Positions 1 through 11,197 of a stretch of 64,000 bases of DNA are shown here, one piece after another. The first letter of the stretch is position 1. Each line of letters opens with the position of its first letter. This stretch comes from Gorsachius magnificus (Eukaryota > Chordata > Aves > Pelecaniformes > Ardeidae): positions 8,540,984 through 8,604,983 of the forward strand of contig CM067082.1 in assembly GCA_034008185.1 (NCBI GenBank). The letters run 5' to 3'. The notes below the pieces were generated by a model. It made no database searches. It was given only the letters and a program-made list of their open reading frames with translations, and was not told the origin of the DNA. Made by a program: the position numbers and the translations under genes.

Positions 1-3000
1 AACAAAAGATGACCAGCTGCCAACACAGGTAGGTCCATGGTCCGAAACTGGGATATGCTTAAATTGGCTCTGCCACTGAAAGAGTCCCTCCTCTGACCTC
101 AGAGCAGGTTCCCCAAACCTCCTTAATTGTGTTACTGCGTTTGGTGGTAGGAAGCGACTCCAATTTTGAGAAACCATCTACCTTGGATAGTTAATCATGG
201 GAATCAGAAGCAAAAGCAAATAAGCAGGGTGCATTGAGCTTTGAAAGGGTGATACAGTGGTCCTTAGCATCATAAGCTGCATCTTTTCTTGTTGGCAGCT
301 CATATAGGCATTTTGAACTTTCAGAACCCAAGCAGTGTTTTCATACTCCCCAAGAGGATTCACTAGCATTTTCCAAAGTTGGACTAAACCAGAAAGGAGT
401 AAAAAGGCCACACCACAGCCTATGTGAGAAGGTCACTGAGGTGCATACGTATGCAGCACTAGATTCACTGTTTGTGTATACTATAAAATCTGTAACAGCA
501 CTCACATTTGAATAATTTCAATGGAAAGAATCATTTACAGTCATGGCTCACAGCTTCAAGTGCTTCACTTACGCTGTTTTTTTCTTGCCATCATTAAAGC
601 CAAACACTGCCAATTAACATGTTTTTTAGAAAAAAAAGAGAGAACCTTTAAGATGTTTTTCTTTTAGAATACATTCTGGAATATCATTTATTCCAAGTAT
701 TCCCTCCTCTTCAGCTGTGCTAGTCCTAAGTTTACATATTACAGAGTATTTGCCTTCTCCAAATTAATTGCAAAACTCAGTCTTTGGAATACTGACAACT
801 GTAAAAACTACAGATGGCACAATTAAAACACAAAGGATGTGTTGACAGACTGAAAAATGGACAAATTAAGCAAATTTGCCGTAGAAAGGTTTGGGAAAGC
901 ATCTCTTAAAGAAACAGGAGATTTCTGTCTTTGCCTCTATATAAGTATCTTTTTCTCTACAGCATAAAAAAAAAGAAGCTTTATATTGAGAAAAGGTTAA
1001 TAATTGGTGTCTTCAAAGACAGTAAGAGTAGTTTTCTATCAAAACACTCAATGGAAGAAATACATTGGAGTTATTTTTTATTTCTGAAGTATTTTCAATA
1101 TTTTGGCTCTGTCTTGAGAGTGCAATTCTATTTGAGAGAGTGAGAAGGTAGCAGTGAGGCTTAATTACTCAGCGTATTTTCTCCCTATGTATCTGCAGAG
1201 TCCCATCTGCCTAATGCCAGAAAACCGACCTGTTTGCCCTGTAGTGCTAACAGCCATGGGAGCTGGAAACGGGTTTCATTTTGGTTTATGTGTCATTGAT
1301 CGGAGTCTTAATTAAAATATAAGATCTTATAACTTTGGGATTTGAGTTATCAGGATGGAGAGAGTGATGAGTTTACGTTTGAAAATGAAATTACAAGTCA
1401 ACAAGGAACATTTTTATCCCAAATTTCATGGGGAATCAGAGGAAGCAGCAACTCCAAAGCCATAGCACAACAGCTGTCTCAGATGCAGTCCATACACACA
1501 CAGATTATAAACTTTCCTTCTGTGTCAAGTCCATATCAGCAAAGCTTTGCTGGAATGGATAGTTTCTAAGTAAGAGAGAAGCATAAATTTAGGAGGCATC
1601 TTCCCTAAATCTGGGTGATGATGATCCAAGCTTTTTGATGGGGCTTTTTGATGACAACCAGCCTACCTTTAAGAATGCAGAGGCTGTTCCCAGAGGTTGC
1701 TCGCAACATCCCGCAACCCCTAGTAGAGCCGAATTAGATGTAGCATGGGTACAATGGATTTCAATGCCCAGCAGCCAGCTCTAGCAGAAAAAATCAGGAC
1801 TAATACAGCTGAGAAAACATTCAAACAACTTCTGTCTTCAAGTCCATGAGTAGAAACCAAGACAGTTTAAGTTTAAAAAAAAAAAAATAATTTCACTAAG
1901 TTAACTAATTTTCAGCTGTGAAAATGAAAAAACACACAATGACTCAGAGCTAACATTACTACCCAGAAACAGAAAATAAACATAAATCTGAAATCCTATG
2001 TCACAGTGGAATATATCACAAGTCAAGTCTTCATGAGGGAAAAATTACCTTTTCCAGTAAGTTATTCTTAGTATCTGTGTGGAAGTGCTGAAAAAAGATT
2101 TTCTGAAACACAAGGGATTTAGCTGAAGTGGGAGTTTTAATGAGAGGAAGTTCTGACATTTCAGTCAACTGCTTCAAAAGCAGTTTGGCAAAGCTTTAAA
2201 AAAGCCTTCATTAAAGTGTCCATCAGTTGCATTAATGTTTTAAACATAGTCCATATTTTCATAGTGGCATATGACTGAAAGGCGAAAGGAACTTGTGAGC
2301 AGCAGGTCCCATCTGTGTGAGTGGAAAGGAGACATATGCCAGGTGATTCCTCTCTTCTAAGCTCTGTAATTCTTCACAGGAAGAGTATTATTCCCTTCAG
2401 TCAATTGGGGACATAAAAAAATCCTATAAAAATTGTTTCTGGTCAAATTAAACCTAGGTTATATATTCTTTTTAAGATTCTATGTATTTCAAAGCTGAAT
2501 TCATTTTATTTGTCTCTAAATAAAATCTTTCATTTTAATTTAAGGTTGTAAAAACACCTTAAGAACTTATTCATTTCTCGTCCCCTCTCTTTCCTTTTTA
2601 GTGAAAGTTATTTTTAAACAAAGATGCTTCTTTGAACAAAACACAAAGAAAAATCTTGTTAAAAAAAAAAAGGTCAGAAAAACCCATACTGACATTTTAT
2701 AAATGAAGCAATGTACCTGCAGAGAGGAGGAGAGTGTGATGCAGGTGTGGATAATAAGATACAGTGCCATTCCAAAGGAGGAATATAATGAAGAAGAAAC
2801 TTTTAATAAATTGCCTTCCCAATGAAATAAGAGACTGAGCTCCAAGACTTCTCATCATCACTCTTGAGAGAACTTCTTGCTTATGAATACTTAAATTGGG
2901 CAATATGTGAGGCACGTACCCGAGCAGTGATAGAAACAGCAGTTCAGCATCATAATTCAGGGGCCCTTTGGGGAGCCAAGATAACCAAGCAGTTTATTTT

Positions 3001-4488
3001 TTCTGCAAGATCTTGTTGCGTAACATTTGTGCCTTACACGCTATCCCAGAATGAATCAGACACGTTCCCATGTCCTTTTATATTTACAGTTAATCAACCA
3101 TTTATTTTTTTTTTCAAGGATGGAGGAAAAATAAAATGCATCAGCATGTCATAGCACAACTTATTTGTTTCACTTTGATACTTACAAATGAAAATTATTT
3201 CTAATTTTTCAGTCCACAACAGCATAAGAAATGCCCTATGGACAGCAGCTTTCAGCAGCTCCCTCATGGTGTGCACAAAAACGGACAGGGAAAGTAGGTC
3301 AAGGTAGGAGGCAGAGAGATAAAGTGATAAAAAGAATTTTAGAAAGGGAGGGGGCAACCGAATAGTGTCTTTATAAATGTAGGAAATGAAAAAGTACTGC
3401 TCTCCCTCCTTTCTGTATTCCTGTCTGCAAGTGAGCTGCACTAACCAACCCTGGGGAAATCATAAAATCAGAGGCAAACAGACTTTGCTGCTATTGTTGG
3501 AGAGGTTCCTGCTGCAGTCACTCAAGTTTAATCTTTTCTTGAATTTCAAGACAAAAAAGTCTCGTGTTCTTTAATGCAAAGGAAGGTATCCTTCCTATTC
3601 TAGGAGAATAAGTCAATGGGCCACCAGCCAGCATGGACATGATTGTCTCCTCCTCTATCCGTAAAGTATATCGTCCTCTTCTTTGGGAGGGCTTTCCAAA
3701 GGGCAGATGGCATTTCTGTCTCTCATTTTGGAAAAAGAACCAATAAAATGTTAGGAAGATGAAGTCTGAGCTTTCCTTAACTGCTCTTATAGAGCTGTAA
3801 ACCTAAAAACAGATGCCAGGAGACCCTCGTACTCAGAAGTCTCCAGACTGAAGGTCTAGACATCCTGGCTCACCTGGAATCCCCCTTTTCTTTTTTTTTG
3901 AGAGCTGATATATACAAATAAAAACCAATACCACCCTTCACAACCACGAGCTGGGTAAGAGTTTTAACTGTCCAGTTTTCATGTTCCCCAGTTTTACAGC
4001 AACCACTGTGCAGTGTTTTCTATCACTCAACAGCCCATAAGCAATGAAGGTTAACATTTGTGGGTTTTCGGATAGCGAATTTGAAAGGAAAAATAGTTTC
4101 CCAATGTCATGCTATGAATAGGTGGCACAGTTCAGAACTGTGAGCTGTTTTCCTGACTCCTGAACAGCAACTCGAATATGATTTTATTCCCACCAATAAA
4201 ACCAGCAATTAAAAAAGAAGTTTCATTAGATTTTTTTTTTTTGTGAGGAGCTGAGGTATTTCCCTAGAACACAAGAAGTTTTTATCATTTTATTCGGTTT
4301 TGTTCACTGAAAACATATTTTCCTATTAAAAAAAAAATTCCAATGGGAAAGGTTGACCTAACCTGTTTCTAGTTCTGTGCCAGATCTCAGAGATGATAGA
4401 TCACAAATCTTCAGCACTAAGACAGGGATTTCCTTTCAGCTTATTATTTTAATAAACCACCAGCAATGGATCTACCTGTTCTGGAGCT

Positions 4489-4743
4489 TTAGTCAGTAAG
4501 TGTCAAGGGCTGGGATTTATTAACTGCCCACTTGTGCAAACATGGTTTTCTGCATTCAGAAGGTTTGCAGTAGAAGACAGAACCTGAGCTGAGTTCCCTT
4601 GCCTCCACACTCAAATCCTCCCCACTACATGCACAGTGTGACTTGTGATGGGCCCAGCCAGGGGCAACATAAAACCTGGGTGCAGCTTCCACTAAGGAAA
4701 AGAAAAAAAATAATACTGTAACCAATGGAATAACAATTTTCAT
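4489..4743 (-). other. Weak candidate: 84-codon ORF, secreted-like, cysteine-rich
   Basis: This ATG-started ORF reads as a hydrophobic leader of about 20 residues ending near Val-Glu-Ala-Ala, followed by a short region with five cysteines around residues 37-68 (CxC, then a CxxxxCxxxC group). I do not recognise a family, and the spacing is not that of a beta-defensin. The phenylalanine-rich leader is encoded by a pyrimidine tract ending in CCTTAG (about 4694-4716), which is also what a splice acceptor looks like. The signal peptide may therefore be accidental, and the downstream part could equally be an exon or chance. No ribosome or promoter evidence is available. Confidence 0.12.
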
Positions 4744-5095
4744 CTTTGCTAATTGTGTATGGTGCCAGCATCAGATAAATCCTTACCTCAACTAGGTTAG
4801 ATAGAGCTAAATCATGTTATTCTTTAATATAAACAGAAGCTGATGGAAATAAACATGTATAAACTTCCAGTGCAGTTTATTAAACATACTCCTCCGGCTT
4901 TTGCAATCTCTTTGAGTGTGATGAAGCACCAGTCTCCAGATTCTAATTAACCTGCAAAGATCAGGGAGGTAAGGGTTTGGGAAACCTTCTCTCAAGCCGG
5001 TACCCACTAGCCATGCTCAGCCTCAGAACGGATGGCAACCTGGTTTTGCTTTATTGAGCAAAATTAATGCTATTTTCATTTGCTGTCCTCTTGAC

Positions 5096-5115
5096 AATAT
5101 TAATATTAATATTAA
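5096..5115. repeat. ATATTA hexanucleotide microsatellite
   Basis: About three copies of an ATATTA unit lie within an AT-rich block. It is short and probably has low mutability. Confidence 0.7.
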
Positions 5116-5598
5116 ACTGCATCACAGCACTTTGGGACAATGACGGCACAGATATAATGGACGTATCGAGACAATCCGTGTATGGGAGGCAATTAATTAT
5201 TTGCTTTTCATCTCAATTGCTTCTATCAGAGACATAAATATTAAATATTGCCTGTTCTGTGCATAATGAATGAATTCTTTAAAAAACCTATACAACTAAG
5301 TGGGAAAACAGTAGTAAACTATTAGTTTGTGATTTGAAACCGTATAAAGTCGAGTTTCTCTTTAGCTTTCCCTCTGCAAGGGGAGATGGATTTGCACTGC
5401 TGACTATCTTAGGAGCTTCTCTAAGCCAGAAGAGACAGGTGTGATGCCATCCCACCAGGGGATGCAGGGGCAGTTACCTTTTGCAGTGGAAACAAAAAAA
5501 GACCATCTCACAATGAGAAAAAAAAAAAAAAAGCTCTGCTGTTCTTGATAACAATTACAGCATGGGGACTGGGTACCTCTGTGTAGCAATGCATAAGG

Positions 5599-6185
5599 AT
5601 CATAGGGTTCTAGAATAATCCAGGTTGGAAGGGACCTCAGGAGCTCTCTTATCTACCCTCCTGCTAAAAGTGGGGTCAGTTATGCCTCAGACCAGATTAC
5701 TTGGAGCTTAATGTGTCCCAGTCTTGAAAACCTTTTTAGGATGGAGATAAAAATTCTCTCAGCAACCTGCTGTACTGCTCAGCTGACCTCACAGTCAAAA
5801 GTTAGGGACATGCTTAGGGACATGGTTTAGTGGTGGGATGGCAGGGTTAGGTTAACGGTTGGACTTGATGATCTTAAAGGTCTTTTCCAACCTAAATGAT
5901 TCTATGATTCTATATCCAGTCAACTCTCTCCTTTCAACTTATGCCCGTTTCTCTCTCATCCTCACACCATGAACCACTGCAGAGTCTGACTCCCTCTTCT
6001 TGATGACTTCCCCGTAGATACCAGGGGCTGCTGTTAGATCTCCCTGAAGCCATCTCTTCTCCAGGCTGAACAAGCCCTGGTTCCTCAGCTCCTGCCCAGT
6101 GGGCAAGTGCTCCATCCCAGCGGCCTTCCACTGAACTTGCCCCAGTTTGTCTATGTTCTTCTTGTACTGGGGAGGCAAAACATTA
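5599..6185 (-). mobile_element. Old CR1 LINE 3' fragment, interrupted
   Basis: Read on the minus strand, this is the 3' end of an old CR1 element. It has a degraded tail at 5599-5625 (ATCATAGGGTTCTAGAAT), the GGTTGGAAGGGACCT block, and at 6030-6090 the diagnostic sequence that encodes the FSLEKR-like segment of the RT C-terminus. Many stops and indels are present and the ORF is dead. The element is split by a plus-strand CR1 end at about 5803-5913. The outer copy resumes at 5914 with ATCCAGTC, as expected, after losing roughly a dozen bases. It is clearly more diverged than the copies at 35.7, 38.2 and 57.3 kb. Confidence 0.88.
5803..5913 (+). mobile_element. Short CR1 3' end nested inside an older CR1
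   Basis: About 110 bp contain the block GGTTGGACTTGATGATCTTA, the following AAAGGTCTTTTCCAACC, and a tail of two ATTCTATG-type units. This is the usual 3' end of an avian CR1, in the opposite orientation to its surroundings. A 10-bp direct repeat, TAGGGACATG, occurs at 5803-5812 and 5815-5824 at its 5' edge. Severe 5' truncation is normal for CR1. It must be younger than the copy it interrupts. Confidence 0.88.
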
Positions 6186-8720
6186 AAGCTGTGACTGAAC
6201 AAGTTTTTAAGTGTAGGACTTAAAGGCCTACATGGTCTCAGGCCTTACAACCAGATGTGGAGCAGTGTGCTGTAAGCCACTCAGCTGCTGACCTTTCTGC
6301 TGTCAACTGCTTCACTTCACAGATTTTAAAGGTGAGCACTAATTTGGTCTAGTGATCTGTGCAAAGATGGTCCAGAGACACCTATTGATTGCTGCATAAG
6401 CCCCAAACAGTTTATAGATGGTACATAGAAATAACAACTTGGGTTTTCTCAATCACCAACAGGACTACAGAATATCACATATTTTGAGCAAAATGCAAAT
6501 GTATGGAGAGTATGAGAGACAAGTAATCATTGCCTTTGGAATATCCACATTTGGTTTTCAAAGCAGCTGTTCAACTATTTATGTTTAATAATAAAAGACC
6601 ATCTGGTTCCATGGAGCTCTGGCACATCTGGATGGTATATGTGAAGAACAGTTTCCACGCTTCCGTGGCATCATCACCTTTTTCCATATTTTCCAGTGCC
6701 CCAGAACTTTCTGTTTGGATATTAAAATACAGAGGCAGGAGATGGGCAGGTTCACAATACTTCAATGCTTCAGATATTTTCTTCTTCTCTATGAAATTTG
6801 TGTGTTAACTCAAACACATTCACTTACCTAAATTAAGGTAGCAACCAAGCTGATATGACAACTGTTGTTATGAATGTTAACATCAGATTTCCCTGTCTGT
6901 AAAAAGTCAAAACCAGGTTTCAATCATCAGACCACACTGTATTATGTCAGAGATGCTCGCTCCTCAAACTGGATCTTGTATTAGGTGTGGATCACGTGAT
7001 ACTTGGAATCAAGAAAAAGAGGAAAATGGAAAGGAATATAAACCAACCTTGAACACTGATTTTAAAAGAAACAGAATGTTAAAGGTCTTATCCTTCTGGC
7101 TTTATTTGCTGACATGGTCCTACTGACACTGATGCAACCTCTAAAAAAGGGATGAGAATCTAATTTAAACAAAAGTGGAATTCCCACACTTAGGAGAAAG
7201 GACCATATTCTCCCTTGTTGAAATTTTTGTCTTTTGCTGTCACACTCTTCTCCACCTTAGCTGAGCTAAGCTTGAACCAGCTATCCCTTGTGCATCTACA
7301 GCTTCCTTGTGTGTTAAGCAGGCTGTAAGAAGCCAGCTCATGTTTTTGAATTTGAAAAGATATAGTTTTCTCTTGGAGTCCAAGATGTGTCTGATGACTC
7401 TGTGAGATGGAAAAGTCTCAAAGTAAATAATACTGCTTTTTATGGAGTTTTGTCTTTCTTCCTTAGCATCTTCTTTCCATGGAAACACATTCTGTTTAAT
7501 TTTTCTGTTACTTAACAAACTCAAGCCCTGGTATTTTATACAACCTAACCTCTGAGAACTTGAAAAAAACCTTATAGGGTAGAGGGTTCCATGATGAAAA
7601 TCTGCCAGGAAAAAATGTGTGTAAAATAGCAAAACCAAGCCTGCAAACTGTTCTCCAATCTGATTTCCTTGAAGAACTACTGTATAGAAATCACAGCACA
7701 CATGTTATTCCTCTTTAGATGGACTCAATATTTGGTTCATGATAGATAGTACTGATGCCCACAGGAATTGTCACACCCTAAGGTGATGTCATGCAAGACA
7801 GTATTATTATATGCACAACTAATTGTGAGAAGAGCAATACTGGCAGTGGATGCTCGTGCTCAGGACATGTGGAGTACCCAACAGACCTACAAACTCACTA
7901 CCACAATCCACACAGACCTCAAAGTATTGACTTGAATCTAGCCTGGATGCAATAAGTGAATCATCTTTGAGGTGCTCATTGGGTAAGGGTAGACTCATCT
8001 CTCAGAGAAGCTGCTCACACTGCAACACTGAGAGACAAGGGCTCTTGTTGGAGGTGGACCTGCCACTGTCTAGAGAGATGTTTGTGGGACCCAGAGGAAA
8101 GTCCCCACGTAAGGAGTCCTAATCGATGACCCTCTCTAACAATCCTGTAATAAACTAATTGACTCAGTTCAGATCCTTTTACAGGATGACCCTGTTTAGG
8201 GAAATCTTTCTGTAGCATCAAGTTGTAGATAAATAGAAAAATGGAAGCAAAGTAAAAAAGCCCACAGTTTAATAGCTAAGTTCAGATGCACCAAAGTAGT
8301 ATCCACTTCAATGCAATTATAAACCAGTTAGTATATAGTCCTTTGCCTGGAATACTGGACAATGATGTACAACCTACATAACCTATGAAACAAACATTCA
8401 GAACCCATCAGTAACCAAGTTCAGCCTTGATTGCTTTACTGAACAATTTTCTGTTAGTCAAATGTCACCAGACATGCCATAACAGAAGAAGCTGTTTTCC
8501 CTAAGATTTTCTTCTAGTTGATGGTGTCATCAAATGCCACCTCTTCTACAGGAATGACTCCTGTTCCTATAAATATAAAATACAATGCTGGGGAAAAAAA
8601 TGTCCTCCACCCGGTAGGAATTTTCTTTTTTGCCTCGTATCCAGAATAACTTGTGATGATAATTTAATTCTACTTCTCAAAGAACACTCAAATAGGACTC
8701 AATTGCTGCACAGAAAATTA
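6186..8720. other. Unique AT-rich DNA, no recognised gene
   Basis: I see no transposon or gene that I can name. The longest ORF is a 153-codon minus-strand frame at 7240-7701 with no recognisable motif and ordinary AT-rich codon content; I treat it as chance. Confidence 0.6.
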
Positions 8721-8745
8721 CTATTATTATTAATAATAATAATAG
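8721..8745. repeat. AT-rich near-palindrome of ATT/AAT triplets
   Basis: A run of ATT triplets passes directly into AAT triplets, so the two halves are reverse complements and can form a hairpin (CTATTATTATTA against TAATAATAATAG). It lies about 45-65 bp left of the boundary of the inverted CR1 segment. Confidence 0.8.
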
Positions 8746-8811
8746 AATTGGAAATATTTACAACAATTCTTAACACAGGGGTTTTATCTGGATGAGATTC
8801 CTTCAGAGTCA

Positions 8812-9926
8812 ACCGCACCACTCAGTTTGGTGTCGTCCGCAAACTTGCTGAGGGTGCATTCGATCTCGCTGTCTAAGTCATTGATGAATATATTAAACAG
8901 CACCGGTCCCAGTACGGACCCCTGAGGGACACCACTCGTCACCGGTCTCCATCCGGACATTGAGCCATTGACCACTACCCTCTGGATGTGACCATCCATC
9001 CAGTTCCTTATCCACCGAACAGTCCACCCATCAAATCCATAGCTCTCCAATTTAGAGAGAAGGATGTTGTGGGGGACCGTGTCAAAGGCTTTGCAGAAGT
9101 CCAGATAGATGACATCCATTGGTTTTCCCTTGTCCACTGATGCTGTCACACCATCATAGAAAGACACTAGGTTCGTCAGGCAGGACTTGCCCTTGGTGAA
9201 GCCATGCTGGCTCTCTCGAATTATCTCCCTGGTCTCCATGTGCCTTAGCATAGCTTCTAGGAGGATCTGTTCAATCATGATCTTCCCAGGCACAGAGGTG
9301 GGGCAGACGGGTCAGTAGTTCCCAGGGTCTTCCTTTCTACCCTTTTTGAAAATGGGCACAATGTTTCCCTTCTTCCAGTCACCAGGGACTTCACCTGACT
9401 GCCATGACTTTTCAAATATCATGGAGAGTGGCTTGGCAACTACATCGGCCAATTCCCTCAGGACTCTGGGATGCATCTCATCAGGTCCCATGGACTTATG
9501 TGCGTTCAGGTTCCTCAGGTGGTCACAAACCTGATCTCCTACAGTGGGAGGGGTTTTGCCCTCCCGGTCCCCCTCATGCCATCCATCAACTCGGGTGGGA
9601 TGAGGAGAGAGGTTCCCAGTGAAGACTGAGGCAAAAAAGTTGTTGAGTACCTCAGCCTTCTCCTCATCTGCTATTACCAGCTTGCCAGTCTCATTCATCA
9701 GCGGGGGTATGCTTTCTTTAACCATCCTTTTCCGGCTGATATACCTGTAGAAACCCTTCTTGTTATTCTTTGCATCCCTAGCCAAGTTTAGCTCCAGCTG
9801 AGCCTTGGCCTTACTGACCCCATTCCTGCACAACCGGACGGCGTCCGTATACTCTTCCCAGGATGCCTGTCCCTGCTTCCACTGCCTGTGCAGTTCCCTC
9901 TTCCTCCTTAGTTTGACCAGCATCTC
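8812..9926 (-). pseudogene. CR1 ORF2 reverse transcriptase, N-terminal and catalytic part, broken
   Basis: This continues in frame from the endonuclease domain. Visible RT landmarks are P-I-F-K-K-G near 9345, H-G-F-T-K-G-K-S-C near 9190, motif A ([11 protein letters not shown]) near 9085-9115, motif B ([10 protein letters not shown]) near 8910-8940, and motif C (F-A-D-D) near 8835-8846. A TGA at 9312-9314 interrupts the frame after Gly-Asn-Tyr. The other long copy has CGA (Arg) there, so this looks like CpG decay. The reading frame on both sides is the same. The thumb and C-terminus are not here but on the plus strand from 11198. Confidence 0.93.
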
Positions 9927-11000
9927 TCATCTCAGCCATGCCGGTCTCTTCCCTTCTTTGCCCGATTTCTTACACCTGGGGATCGAGAGCTCTTGCGCTC
10001 TGTGGATCACATCCTTATAGATCTGCCAGCTCTGTTCTGTTCCCCTGTCCCTGAGGACCGTTTCCCGGGGAGTGCTTCTGAGTATCTCCTTGAAGAGCTG
10101 GAATTTTGCTTTTCTAAAATTCAGGGTCCTGACTATACTCTTTGTTCTTCCCATTTCCCTCTGGAGCGTGAGCTCTACCAGCGCATGATCACTGCAACCC
10201 AAGCTGCCTCCGATCTTGCCATTTCCGACGAGCTCGCTTGCATTGGTGACCACCAGGTCCAGTATCACATCCCCTCGGGTAGGGGTGTCTATTACCTGGC
10301 TTAAGAAGTTGTCCTCAATGCATTTGAGAAACCTGCTGGATTGCCTACAGCTTGCCGTGTTGGTTTTCCAGCAGATGTCAGGGTGGTTGAAGTCCCCCAG
10401 CAGGACGAGAGCCTGCGAGCACGAAGCCTCCCAGATTTGGAGGAAGAACGCTTCGTCAGCCTGCTCCTCTTGATCTCGTGGCCTGTAGTAGACACCAACC
10501 ACCAGGTTCCCTTTGTTGCCTCTCTCTCTGATTCTTATCCATAAGCTTTCGACCTGCTCATGGCTATTCTTCAGGGCCAGCTCTTCACACTGTAATGATT
10601 TCTTGATGTAAAGGGCAACACCTCCGCCCCTCCTTCCTCGCCTGTCCCTTCTGAACATCCTGTAGCCATCAATAGCTACATTCCAGTCGTGGGATTCATC
10701 CCACCAAGTTTCCTTAATGGCGATCAGGTCGTAGCTTTCTAGCAGCACGACAGCTTCCAACTCCTCTTGTTTGTTTCCCATGCTGCGCGCGTTTGTATAG
10801 AGGCATTTCATATGAGCTGTCGGCCTCGTCACCTTCATAGCAGAACACCCCTCATTTACTTTGAGGTGTTTCACGGGCTTTTCCTTGTTGGCTCCTACTA
10901 CCTCAGGAGCCTCCAGCTCACCTCCGCCAGACTTCAACTTTTCTGCAGTGCCCTTGGCACACTGCTGGGCAACAGGTTGAAGGCTCATACTAGCCCCCAT
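9927..11000 (-). pseudogene. CR1 ORF2 endonuclease domain, 357 codons open
   Basis: This is the N-terminal AP-endonuclease-like domain of CR1 ORF2, which in live elements nicks target DNA to start reverse transcription. Motifs appear in the usual order: an N-A-R-S-M block near residue 70, E-T-W-W near residue 97, Y-Y-R-P near 168, G-D-F-N-H-P-D near 203, and S-D-H-A-L near 270. The catalytic Asn, Glu, Asp and His positions of the family are therefore present. The frame stays open to a TGA at 9927-9929, right after Pro-Ala-Trp-Leu-Arg, and then continues in frame into the RT region. The 57.3 kb copy has a TGA at the same place. ORF1 and the true 5' end are missing. Confidence 0.93.
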
Positions 11001-11003
11001 TTG

Positions 11004-11197
11004 ACATTAAGTAATCTCTTTCTGCAGTTTGTTGGTGGAAATATTCTGAAGTATTTTGTGAAGAGCTTTGTCTTATTGATGTACATTAAGAATTCTCCAA
11101 GCACATCACTGAATTGCCTGCTCAAAGGATGCAGGGAGAGGATATCTACTGTATGGAACACAATTAGCAGATGTTTAGGTGTCTACAAGTTTATGTA
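11004..11197. other. Non-CR1 spacer between two opposed CR1 pieces
   Basis: About 190 bp of AT-rich sequence has no CR1 similarity that I can see. It lies between the 5' edge of the minus-strand CR1 piece and the start of the plus-strand CR1 piece. If the element was split by an inversion after insertion, this is original left-flanking DNA carried along in reverse. Simple twin priming during insertion would not leave such a spacer. Confidence 0.7.

Larger units (their letters stand above)
1..5598. other. Unique AT-rich DNA, no recognised gene
   Basis: I see no recognisable exon, RNA gene or transposon in this stretch. It holds short homopolymer runs, such as 13 A at 1875-1887 and 16 A at 5518-5533, and a small ATATTA repeat at 5096-5115. 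Open reading frames are short and lack family motifs. One cysteine-rich ORF at 4489-4743 and one enhancer-like block at 5041-5290 are listed separately. Confidence 0.6.
8812..11003 (-). mobile_element. CR1 LINE, 5' and middle part (endonuclease and RT), inverted
   Basis: Minus-strand CR1 sequence runs from just upstream of the endonuclease domain (about 11003) to just after the RT catalytic FADD motif (about 8812). It aligns throughout with the minus-strand copy at 58130-60300, with few differences by eye. It has no 3' tail. CR1 homology stops abruptly in the codons after Gly-Ala-Val-Asp. The rest of the element starts at almost the same CR1 position on the plus strand at 11198. Weak similarity may extend to about 8789. 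This piece and the 11198-12061 piece most likely come from one insertion that was later broken by an inversion. Confidence 0.96.

Noticed and set aside
7240..7701. 153-codon minus-strand ORF
   Set aside because: No recognisable domain and no supporting context. One ORF of this size is plausible by chance in 64 kb.
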